This document shows, in pieces, positions 1 to 8,608 of a DNA stretch of 29,014 nucleotides. Within the stretch, counting starts at the first letter, position 1, and each line of letters starts with the position of its first letter. The notes under the pieces were generated by a model that saw nothing but the letters and a program-made list of their open reading frames with translations, had not been told where the DNA came from and did not search any database. Both the position numbers and the translations under genes were made by a program. The DNA is from Gnetum montanum (lineage: Eukaryota; Streptophyta; Gnetopsida; Gnetales; Gnetaceae), in assembly GCA_015680685.1 (NCBI GenBank), contig MNCI01024166.1:292762-321775 (forward strand), in the 5' to 3' direction.

Positions 1-30
1 GGGGCAGGGGGCGGGGGGTGGCAAAGGTCA

Positions 31-1005
31 AAGAAAAATGGGCGAGGGAGGGGGGGCAATAGCAACCCCCGCGGGTTGAAGGCAGCGACCCAGCTAGGGG
101 TTTGTCGGTAGCCAATGGTAGACATAGTGTGGGTGTTCCAGCTCATAAAGAATATCCAGCATGTTCCGATGGAGTTCCGTGTCCACAAAACTAGTGGTCT
201 ACTGGATTCCTTGCATGGTCAACTCCCATTTGTTCTGATCTGCTGTCGACATCCCCCTATTTGGATGGAAGCATGCCGAGGTCTGGCGGATGTGGTGTCT
301 GAGCTCCCCCTAGGAGCTGTCGCAATTGATGCCCAGGATGAGGTACGGGCGCCATCCACCTCTAAGCCATTGACGTGCGCTGTGTTCGTGTGCCTGGTCT
401 AGTTGGCGCTGCCGTTGAGTCTCCTCCTCCTATTCACGTTCATGATGTGCCCATTCAGCCTCCTTGCGCTCCCTATGGGCGGTTTCCTCCTGCAGCAACT
501 CTTCTCTCACTTGTGCCTGGATCTCATCCACCAGCCAGGCCCCGGCTGCATCGGCTAGGAGGTTTTGTTGCCTCACCCTCTCCTGTTCCCTTTCTCTAAA
601 TTGGGTCTCCAAATTGGCCCGTGCCTGAGCGAGGGCTTCCTACCATTTTGCCTCCCATTCCTGCTGCTCAGCCTCACGTGCCTTGGTTATGGCCTTCTGT
701 GCAGCTTGCTGCAACTCCTTGTCCTAGTTCGCGTTGTGCCTGGAGGTCTCAGGCGGTGACGACTCCGACGCCGCGATATTGGTTGGGGGGCATTGTCCTC
801 GTTGGCTATGTCGTTTCCGCGTGTAAGTCATTGCAGGTGGGGCCCAGAGGTTCTCCCAGCTGGTTGAAGACGATGGGCCAGGCGCTCGGGGGTGGGTTTG
901 TGAGTTTTGCCCCCCGCCATAAGGCCAGGATGAGCCTCGAATGACGGCCTCGTCTCTGAAGTTGTAGGGCCACCAGAAAAAACCAGGGTAAGTTAACTTG
1001 ATGCC
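31..1005 (-). pseudogene. Degenerate gag-like, coiled-coil reading frame broken only by TAG codons
   Basis: Read on the minus strand, one frame runs 325 codons from after a TAG at 1006-1008 to a TGA at 28-30. It is interrupted six times, at 724-726, 640-642, 430-432, 310-312, 199-201 and 94-96, and every stop is TAG. The N-terminal part is rich in Gly, Pro and Ser. The middle (about 720-430) is a Glu/Gln/Arg/Ala-rich segment likely to form a coiled coil, with heptad-like stretches such as LETQFREREQERVRQQ. The C-terminal part is mixed (ELHRNMLDILYELEHPHY). Charged coiled-coil proteins of this kind are common as retroelement gag or transposon accessory products, but I recognise no diagnostic domain: no zinc knuckle and no protease. 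The assignment is inference. The TAG-only pattern suggests decay by C-to-T change at CAG (Gln) codons. Base composition is much more GC-rich than the sequence to its right. Confidence 0.4.
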
Positions 1006-1008
1006 CTA

Positions 1009-2365
1009 ACTTCAGGCAATGGAGGAAGGCAAAGTGGATGCCTTGGAGTTTAGAGCCATTGCCAAACTAGACGAAAAATCTATCCACAAGATCTACTGCT
1101 CGGGCCCAGATTCGGGGCAGGGAGGATCTGGGCACTTGTCTGCTTTGCGTGCATAGCATTGGCCCATCGAAGAACATTTCCATGTCTTGCAACCCTTGTA
1201 CGGAAGGCAAAATGACCTCGCCAACGGCCTGGGCCCCCTAAGAACATTATTTTCATCTTCAAGGATTTTCATGATTCCACTAGAAGTTTTTTCTAAAATG
1301 CATTGAATCCTTCCAAAGAATGAGTGTTGTAGACCAGATAGACTCAGGTGAGCAAATTTTGTGAGTAAAAATGCATTCTGTCTTTCAGACCAGATTTCTT
1401 ACTAGACATAGATTGAGAACGTGCTCAACACTCTCACTTTTACATGGTCATAGAGAAAGCCTTCAGAGTTTTTCTAATTAGATAGAAAAACTGTAATTGT
1501 TTTCTCTACAAGGCTCAATTGATGAGCTTGGTTTTGTTAAAATTACCAAATGTGCCAAGCAAAGAAACTAGAAATGAAGAGATGATTAATAGTTTTAAGG
1601 ATAAGAAATGAAGGGATGATTAATAGTTTCAGCTCTTTGCTAGCAAAATGTGCAACTATTATTTTGAATAATAACATGATGTTTTAGATAATCCTTTGGA
1701 GGGATGGCCCTTTGAAGAAGCTTCATGAGAAACAAATTTAAATATGGGAGAACAAAGTCATGTAAGTTAAAAGAGAGTGATATTGGATCATTGCTTTGTA
1801 ACAATTCATGAGCCTTCCTCATGGAGTACTTTGTGCTTCTCCTCCAGGTCTCTGCATCATTTCCAAGGTAATTTGCATACATGAAGAATCAAACTTTCTT
1901 TGTTTTCCAAGCCTATCTAATCGGTGAGTTGTTTGAAATGGGTAGTGCATTAATAAAATTAAATCCACCATGCAAATACTTAGCTTGCATAATTTGAACC
2001 CATGGTCTCTATGATGTACACAGTTGCAAAGCTGTCTTTTCTAAAAGCACTTGATTAATATTTCTAAGCTTCTTAAACTATATCCCTGTTGCTTTGAAGA
2101 AATACATGCCTACTTTAAGTTGATAGTATGGAGGGATCATTCTTGTGATAGAGATCAAAGGCATGAACATTCCTGCTTTTAAATCCATGGAAGAATTAAG
2201 GAAGGATCTTTCAAACATGACAAAGTCCTTGGGAAGTGCAAAAAATTCACTAGACATGACGTAAAAATTAGCAAACTAAGATAAAGGTAGACATGAAACT
2301 TGAGCTAAAAATTATTATAAATTATTATTGATTTTAAAATTATCATTGCATATGTTTTTTGAATA
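1009..2365. other. No gene recognised; AT-rich decayed sequence
   Basis: GC content drops sharply after about 1260. The longest minus-strand frame here (1640-1882, 80 codons) has a plausible composition but no motif I recognise and no extension in either direction. A short tandem duplication lies at 1571-1632. The stretch most likely consists of old mobile-element remains, but I cannot name a family. Confidence 0.5.
1571..1632. repeat. Short tandem duplication, period 34 bp
   Basis: The motif GAAATGAAGAGATGATTAAT at 1571 recurs at 1605 as GAAATGAAGGGATGATTAAT, followed by AGTTT in both copies. The second copy is incomplete. No function is suggested. Confidence 0.75.
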
Positions 2366-2525
2366 GGGACCATCATTTGCAGTGATGATAAGCTGTTTAT
2401 TTCCTAAGTTGTAAGACCTAGGTTTAAGCCATTTAAGGTGTAGCCACTCAAAAGAGGTTCAGTTTTCACTCATCCATCAATCCTCTCAACTTTGACGAGA
2501 TGAGCATTGAGCTTTTGAATGATGA
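2366..2525 (+). mobile_element. SINE-like dispersed repeat, copy 1 (second copy at 24563-24705)
   Basis: Starting at GGGACCATCATTTGCAGTGA, this segment matches the copy at 24563 in order: the opening GGGACCATCA, a GTGATG motif, GCCACTCA followed by AGAGGTT, TTTCACTCATCCA, and ATGAGCATTGAGCTT (24563 copy: ATGAACATTGAGCCTT). Between opening and middle this copy carries AGGTTTAAGCC (about 2420-2430), close to the RNA polymerase III B-box consensus GGTTCRANNCC; the 24563 copy seems to lack it. Two plus-strand copies of about 150 bp with a pol III-like box suggest a tRNA-derived SINE. I could not define its ends or target duplications. Confidence 0.5.
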
Positions 2526-2699
2526 TCCTTTTATATATTTTTTGAATATAATGTAAAATCCCTAAGTGTAATAGGGTTGGAATTATTAGGAAAAAAAAAC
2601 TATATGTGCCCTATGCTTGTCAAAGAATACAACACTTTTGAGAGAGAACAAAGGTGTAACATACCAATACATCATGCTTAACTCAAACCTTTAGACAAA

Positions 2700-2873
2700 G
2701 CACCAAATAACCTTGAGCAACAACTATAGCTTAGTTAGTTGGCTCACATGTTGTGCATCCCAAAGGTACTAGTTTGAATTTCAATGCCAACACTAGCACC
2801 TATACTAGCTTGGATGTATGTTCCAGGCATAGATATTAGAGTATTCTCTTGACAAAAAAGCACAAATAACCTT
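2700..2873 (+). mobile_element. tRNA-derived SINE with target-site duplication
   Basis: The element body is about 145 bp (2715-2859). It begins with a tRNA-like head: an A-box-like TAGCTTAGTTAGTTGG at 2727-2742 and a B-box-like AGTTTGAATTT at 2771-2781. This matches the internal pol III promoter of tRNA genes with some decay. The body ends in a short A-rich tail, GACAAAAAA. It is flanked by a direct repeat, GCACCAAATAACCTT at 2700-2714 and GCACAAATAACCTT at 2860-2873, which I read as a slightly diverged target-site duplication. The insertion sits immediately beside the 3' end of the LINE fragment that starts at 2876. SINEs have no protein and depend on LINE enzymes to move. The distance between boxes and the duplication make this the best-supported SINE in the window. 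Confidence 0.6.
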
Positions 2874-2875
2874 AT

Positions 2876-3650
2876 ATGGGGTGTTGGACCCCAAAAAAGA
2901 AATATATTAAAAACAAAAATCAGATGTAGAGACAAAAGCATAGAAGCAAAGGAGAAACTCCAAAACAACAAAAAGGATAGGCCCAAATATTACTAGTAGA
3001 ACTAATAAGAGTATACACAATCTTGGATCGATATAGAAAAACATGATGGTTAGTAATCCAAGAAAAATCAAGAAAACTATTATAAAAATCTTGAATAACT
3101 ACACTTATGTCCAATCTATTCAAAACATCAAAAAATGTAGACTTTTTAGAAACATTAATGCTATAGAGATTTGGACACTCAAACCAAGTAATCCAACGAT
3201 TATGCATGTGAAGAGATGAAAGGTAGGAAATACCAAGCTTACACCACGTATTACAAAGGTGTGGATGCTTAATAGCTCAAGGTTCATTATTAATTGGAAG
3301 CCACGAAGGAGAAAACTTATGAAGCATAGAGGTAGAAATAATAATATGATTGAAGTTCGAAAAATCACTGATAAAACACCAAGCCTTACACATATGCTTT
3401 ATGACAATAGAACCTAACATAGTAATGTTTTTTGGAAAAATGATCTAATTCAAAAAAAATGAGTATCTCTTCAGTAACCACTACCTCTAGGCATTACCTA
3501 TCTGAATATGCTTTTGAGAAAGAAACTTCCAAGGCTCTCTATTAGACAAGTATTTAACCATCCACTTGATACATAAAACAATACCCTAGTAATAACATTT
3601 CATCAATCCTAATCCACCATCCTCTTTGTGAGAAGTGCAAATGGTACCTT
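2876..3650 (-). mobile_element. LINE family 1, 3' fragment A (post-reverse-transcriptase region), internally deleted
   Basis: The minus strand near 3635-3480 reads HKEDGGLGLMK, then a stop, GIVLCIKWMVKYL and NREPWKFLSQKH. This matches the conserved GGLGL...KW segment that follows reverse transcriptase in plant LINE ORF2 proteins. The rest matches fragment B (6914-8540) closely at the DNA level, for example CATTAATGCTATAGAGATTT against CATTAATGTCATAGAGATTT. Relative to B it has lost the block corresponding to about 7020-7680, which in B holds the Zn-binding zf-RVT motif. Stops and frameshifts occur throughout, so it is inactive. Its 3' end, GGGGTGTTGGACC, abuts the SINE target duplication at 2873. 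Confidence 0.72.
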
Positions 3651-3689
3651 ACCTATCTGAAGTTGAGGCATTACCTTGGAAGCTGAAGC

Positions 3690-4240
3690 ATAATAATTTA
3701 ATCCTGTACCTTGGAAGCAATAGCCCCTTGATTAAAAAGGTCATTGAAGAAAGTTTGAATAGTAGATGAAGAAAAATCCCAACCATGGTGTTGTCTGTCT
3801 CAGAATAAATTCCAAAAGCTCTTTGGATTTGAGTGGAGCTCATAAATCATTCTTTCCTGCTCTTCTTTAATGAACTTTGTTTTTTTAAAACGAATAAGCT
3901 TTCTATAATTCTTCAGCATTGAACCATCAAAATGTGATGCTATAACATCTTTACAAGCTGTCAAATAGTCAACATCAAACTGAGGCTTTCTACAAGCAGG
4001 CCTCTTCTTAATCTGCACATAAGCAGCTGTAGACAAAAAAAACATTAGTCAAATCTACCTCATTGTCATTGTTGCCCAACATATTAGCCACTCTTGTTTG
4101 AAAATCCTGACAAAGGTCTTTTGTGAGATGACAAGCTCTACGTTTCTTGTAATCAATATGATGAATTGAAGCAAGAATAGTAAATTGCAAGTAATCATGA
4201 GGAGATTCTAAGAGATTCATGGACATGGTCAAAATCACCT
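3690..4240 (-). mobile_element. LINE family 2, 5' part of ORF2 (linker before reverse transcriptase)
   Basis: Minus-strand frames at 4238-4008 and 4045-3800 contain CQDFQTRVANMLG, VDYLTACKDVIASHF, YRKLIRFKKTKFIKEEQERM and NPKSFWNLF. A Lys/Arg-rich helix ending in K/P-x-x-F-W is typical of the endonuclease-to-reverse-transcriptase linker of non-LTR retrotransposons. It is followed, after an in-frame stop, by a segment resembling the usual FFNDLF motif just before reverse transcriptase. Reverse transcriptase itself does not follow on this strand: the sequence passes at about 3650-3690 into LINE fragment A. The missing remainder of a compatible element starts at about 8600 on the plus strand. 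Frameshifts make it non-functional. Assignment to the same family as the 8609 fragment is inference from complementary content. Confidence 0.55.
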
Positions 4241-4249
4241 TTACTAGAA

Positions 4250-5206
4250 CACATGATGAAAGAAAAATACAGAGAACAATTTTAGCTTGTGAAAAATATG
4301 AAAATTCTTGTTATTATAGATAATGACTACAACAAAAGGATATGTGAGGCCTTGGTAATAAGGATCCAAAGGGATAATGTTAACAGAGATGAAGGATTCT
4401 GTATCTATCGTTGGGGATCTAATGTAAATTATATAAGAGACATGATATTTAGAGGGTAATATCCCCCATTTTTGTTTCTTTTATATATTTGAATTTCTTT
4501 CCCAACTAAATCTGCAGGACATTCATCCTTGATGATGTGGGTTTTGCCCTCAAAATGTTGGATGTATATATTTCTGATTGCTTTATTTTGAAATTTGAAA
4601 ATAATTAATAAGGCATTCAAAAAAATGTATTGACATTTTTTCTACTAATGTAGACACGTTAAGAAGTCAAGCTCTAACATCTCATTACGTCATTGATCCA
4701 CTGAGCCTTATAGTATTATTTGTAAATACAAAAAGCTTAACATTCCAGGAAGTCGAATTAAATTTTTTGGGCTGGCACGGTAAACTTCTTGACCGTTGTG
4801 TGATATGACAGGCTTGTCATATGGCAAATGCATATGTAGACGGTCAAGAGGCTCGTCTATCAGGTGAATTCGTCTGTTGTCTTATACATGACGATAATAA
4901 GCAACATCTACAGTTACGCGTCAGTTGCTAAGCAGTACAAAGAAAAACAAAATTTCATGGAACAAAACTTCCAATTAATGAAATTGCTTTAAAATGAATG
5001 TACTGAAAATGCATTTTTTGACTTTATTCTTTTTCAAGCAAGTAAAGTTTCTCACCATCCATATCAATTATTCAATCAAAATGGCGAGGATGAGATTTCT
5101 TCTGAATATGGAGATCTTACCAAGCTAGCCATTGAATTACACATGTATTAAGATAAAATAGAAGCATATCACACAAGATAACTTCAAACTCTTAAATTGC
5201 ATAAAA
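4250..5206. other. No gene recognised; contains a nested hairpin at 4787-4849
   Basis: The minus-strand frame at 4620-4429 (63 codons) has no motif I recognise. The part right of about 5030 may be 3' UTR-like sequence of the SAC3A-like pseudogene, because an AATAAA-type signal (AAGAATAAAGTC on the minus strand) lies about 170 bases beyond its reconstructed end. I see no poly-A tract there. Confidence 0.4.
4787..4849. repeat. Nested inverted repeat (63-nt hairpin)
   Basis: The outer arms are TCTTGACCGT (4787-4796) and ACGGTCAAGA (4840-4849), a perfect 10-bp stem. Inside lies ATATGACA (4803-4810), loop GGCT, and TGTCATAT (4815-4822), a perfect 8-bp stem. A third, alternative stem, TAGACG/CGTCTA (about 4836-4859), overlaps the outer right arm. 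It could be the tip of a MITE or an RNA hairpin, and the arms contain TTGACC, which also matches a W-box core. Confidence 0.7.
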
Positions 5207-6761
5207 TCATTCGCGAGAAAAAAAGTCCTTGACAGCAAGAGAAGTATCCCCATGACACAGATTCTATAGGTTCTGGTATAAACATGCTAGAGGCACTTTC
5301 CTTTGCATTGAGAACTAGTTCTCCTGTCTGCTTATCTGCAGTCAAAACAGCACCATAGGCTCTTAGCCACTTTTCACATTCACCAAGGCTACTATTGTTA
5401 GGGAAACCTAATGTTTCTGCAATGAAAGATACTGGCACAGTTGGACGATAGGTATGTGTTATGCATCCCATAGCTTCAAAACGCATCTTGTCGGTATAGA
5501 GGTTCATCAAACATGCACTCAACGGTGATGCTGTTTCATATAACTGGAAGAAAGCTTTGTATTCCGATAAAGACACTGCTTTACAAACTGCCAAAGCAAG
5601 CTTTACAGATCATTTTGCTTTGCCTCCTTGGACAAACTCACTATGGAAACTGACAGGTCGTTACTGTTGGTAGAGTTCAAGCAATTATACAGCACTGTAT
5701 AGCCCAAAAATTCATACATACAACCCTTTACACCCTCCGCATATAACATGTTCAGTTGGGACAAACATTGGTTACACTCTGGCATATCCCTAGCCTCAAT
5801 AGCCAGACGTGCATGAGTTTCATAAACCTGGACGGTAAATTCGTTTTTTACCCTCTGGATTGTAAGATCTTGTCTAATGGACTTTAACTGATCACACTTG
5901 TACAAATAATTTTTAGATGAATTTTCAATCATTACCAATGCTTCCATCAAAACCTCTTCTGGCCTTACAGTGGTAGGATCAGGTCCAGAAGTAAGTCTCA
6001 GATAGCTTTTTTCAATCTCAAGGCATGTTCCCTTTACAATCAATGAATCACATTTCAAATCTTCTTCACCAAAACCATTAACATCATCACTTTTAGGAAG
6101 AATTAAACTCCTTAATCCACTGACATGATTTGTTGGTTTGTTAATCAAAGTTGCTGGATGTTTGGGAGCAACAGCATTATTGAAACGCCTGTGCTTGATT
6201 TCTTTCAGTTTCTTATCTTCTACTGTATCAGCAAGTACTGCAGAACCCAAAATTACGGTATTTCCAGCCTCTTCTGCAAATCAGAAACTTTATTCGCTCC
6301 CAGATCAGTTCCAGCGTTTTTCTTCAATCTTGTCTGTTCCGAAATGTTCCGTATCCTATTGCTTCGTAAAGTTTCATTCTGACATTTCAAAGAGCCGTAG
6401 CCCTCTTCTTTGCCAAACCCAGGAAAAACTCTGCTCATTATTTTTTCATCTTCAATAAGGGGCTTCCATCTACTGGTACGACGCTTAGCCTGGTTACAGT
6501 CAGAGATTATTATGGAACCTGCAGCCAACATTATTGAAACTTCTGGTTTTCCCCCGTGCCGAGCTTTGGAGCTTGTATCGGGAACTGCTTCTTCCGCAAG
6601 GAAAACTTCAAAGTAAAAGAAATTCCAGGATCTGGTTTTCCCCCGTGCCGAGCTTTGGAGCTTGTATCGGGAACTGCTTCTTCCGCAAGGAAAACATCAA
6701 AGTAAAAGAAATTCCAGGATTCTAGGTTGTTGAACGTGGAACGACCGAGACTTTGTTTCAA
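5207..6761 (-). pseudogene. SAC3A / LENG8-like SAC3-GANP domain protein, probable processed pseudogene (3' half)
   Basis: The minus strand reads, in order: KRRTSRWKPLIEDEK (about 6495-6450), VKGTCLEIEKSYLRLTSGPD, TVRPEEVLMEALVM, NYLYKCDQLKSIRQDLT, VYETHARLAIEARDMPECNQ, QLNMLYAEGVKG, then FFQLYETASPLSACLMNLY, YRPTVPVSFIAETLGF and FIPEPIESVSWG. This order matches the SAC3/GANP region of plant SAC3A (LENG8-like), a family linked to mRNA export and TREX-2-type complexes. No intron interrupts the conserved block. Reading continuity needs frame changes near 6265 and 5604 and in a G-run at 5248-5251; after the last, a frame ending LAVKDFFSRE reaches TGA at 5207-5209. An 89-bp tandem duplication (6542-6719) breaks the 5' part. 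No N-terminal half is seen. Intronlessness plus breaks suggest a retrocopy; no poly-A tail or target duplication was found, and a few breaks could be sequence errors. Confidence 0.72.
6542..6719. repeat. 89-bp tandem duplication inside the SAC3A-like pseudogene
   Basis: Units 6542-6630 and 6631-6719 are identical except for one base (AAAACTTCAAAG against AAAACATCAAAG). Because 89 is not a multiple of three, the second unit shifts the reading frame. With a single unit, the minus-strand frame passes from TSSKARHGGKPE directly into VSIMLAAGSI. The near identity shows the duplication is recent compared with the surrounding decay. Confidence 0.92.
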
Positions 6762-6913
6762 CGTTATCTTCTCTATCAGGAAAAACCAACTGAGCTCTGC
6801 GACTCCCTATGTTACTTTTATAGATCAAAAGTCTTGGGGTGTTGGGGAATAGGATAGGAAAAATTCACACTATAATTAAAATTTGGAAAACTTGACCCTA
6901 AAAGTATACTAAA

Positions 6914-8540
6914 AATTATGGGGTATTGGACCAATATATTAAAAATAAAAAATCAGATTTAGAGTATAAAAATAGAGAAGCATAAGAAAAACTCTAAAAC
7001 AACAAAAAGGAAAGGTTTAACGTTTTTTGATGTCTTTCTAGGTTTTCATTTTTGCAAGCAATATTGAAAAACCTCTCCTCTAGGATAGCACAAAAAGATC
7101 AGACCTTGCCCTTGTTCAGAAATGCCGAAATGGGTTTTCACTTCCTAATAAAGGCTTCTTATTAATAAAAAAAGAAAACTACAAAGAGAAATATTTAGGA
7201 ATTCAATTGAAGCATCAGCTGCTGAATGATGTCACCTTAAATTGACAAAGAAAGAAAATTAGTTAGAGAATCTGTGTGAAAAACCATATTACATCGAAAT
7301 TTGTAGATAGCATAAAGAATAAGAGAAAAAAAGCAATGCCAAATAAAATATGTAGAAGTCCTTGAAGTAGAAGTATCACCAAATAAAATTTCTTCTAATC
7401 TTAGTTAAAAACCATGAAAATATGTGCTACACCATGTGCAAGAGCTATGAGCAAGGGAACAAATAAAAAAACAATGGATGAATGTATCTTCCATATTGTA
7501 GATAGGACATCATGGGTCATGAATACCCAAATGAGAATGCCAAATACCAATAGGGATGAATCAAGGACCATAGAAAATGTCTAATTTTTGGAGTAGTGAC
7601 ATTCCATATCTTTTAAATTTGCTGCAAACATAACTACACATTGTGATTAACCTTCCAAAGATAATTAAATCTTTGACCAATTATTAGTATTAAAACTAAT
7701 AAGAGTACACAATCTTAAATCGGTATAGAAAAACATGATGGCAATTAATCCAAGAAAAATCAAGAAAACCATTAGAAAGATCTTGAATAGCTACAGTTTT
7801 GTTCGAACTATCTAAGAGATCAAAAAATGCAGACTTTTTAGAAACATTAATGTCATAGAGATTTTGATACTCAAACCAACTGATTTAGCGATTATTCATG
7901 TGAAGTGATGAAAAGGAGGAAATGCCAAGTTTACACCATGTATTACAAAAGCGTGGATGCTTAATAGCCCATGGTTCTTTATTAATTAGAAGCCACTAAA
8001 GAGAAAGGTTATCAAGCATAGAGGTAGAAATAGTAATATTGTTAAAGTTCCAAAAATCACTAATAAAACACTAAGCCTTCCACATATGCTTTATGACGTA
8101 ACATAGTAATGTCTTTTAGAAAAATGATACAATTAAAAAAAATGAGTACCTCTCCATTAACCACTACCTCTAGGCTTAACCATCTAAACATGCTTCTAGA
8201 AAAGAAGCTTCCAAAACACTCTACCCGATAAACATTTAACCACCCACTTAACACATAACACATAAAACAATACCCTGCTAATAACATTTCATCAATCCTA
8301 ATCTACCATCCTCTTTGTGAGAAGTTCAAATGTCCCATGCAATGCTACTTCAAAGAATTTCTCACAAGTTGACCAATGTGACAATATGTAGAAATACTAG
8401 GAGCCCAACATAAAGAATAATACACATAGATAACTTGAATAGTATGCTTACAAACAATAAACTTACCAACCATTGAAAACTTCTTTTCCTTCCACTTAAT
8501 AAGTTTTTGTCCAATTTTCTTCACTGTAATGTCTCATAAA
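6914..8540 (-). mobile_element. LINE family 1, 3' fragment B (post-RT region with zf-RVT motif)
   Basis: Minus-strand translation from about 8510 gives KWKEKKFSMVGKFIVCK, which fits the region just after reverse transcriptase in plant LINEs, then HKEDGRLGLMK (near 8315), and finally CPIYNMEDTFIHCFFICSLAH (about 7520-7455). The last segment matches the zf-RVT Cys/His pattern CPxCx(n)EDxxHCFF, with the second Cys replaced by Tyr. Stops and frameshifts are frequent. DNA similarity to fragment A (2876-3650) extends from GGGGTATTGGACC near 6917 to GTGAGAAGTTCAAATG near 8335; the block about 7020-7680 is absent from A. Its 3' end lies about 150 bp from the start of the SAC3A-like pseudogene on the same strand. 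It meets the plus-strand LINE at about 8550-8600. Confidence 0.7.
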
Positions 8541-8608
8541 ATTTTTTAAGATCCACCAACAAAAAAGGAAATGCATAACAATTTTAAAACATTTGACTGT
8601 TCTAAGAA

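Noticed and set aside
2744-3368. Phe/Leu-rich minus-strand frames that look like membrane proteins
   Set aside because: They are shifted readings of the decayed LINE A sequence; the correct frame shows LINE ORF2 motifs.
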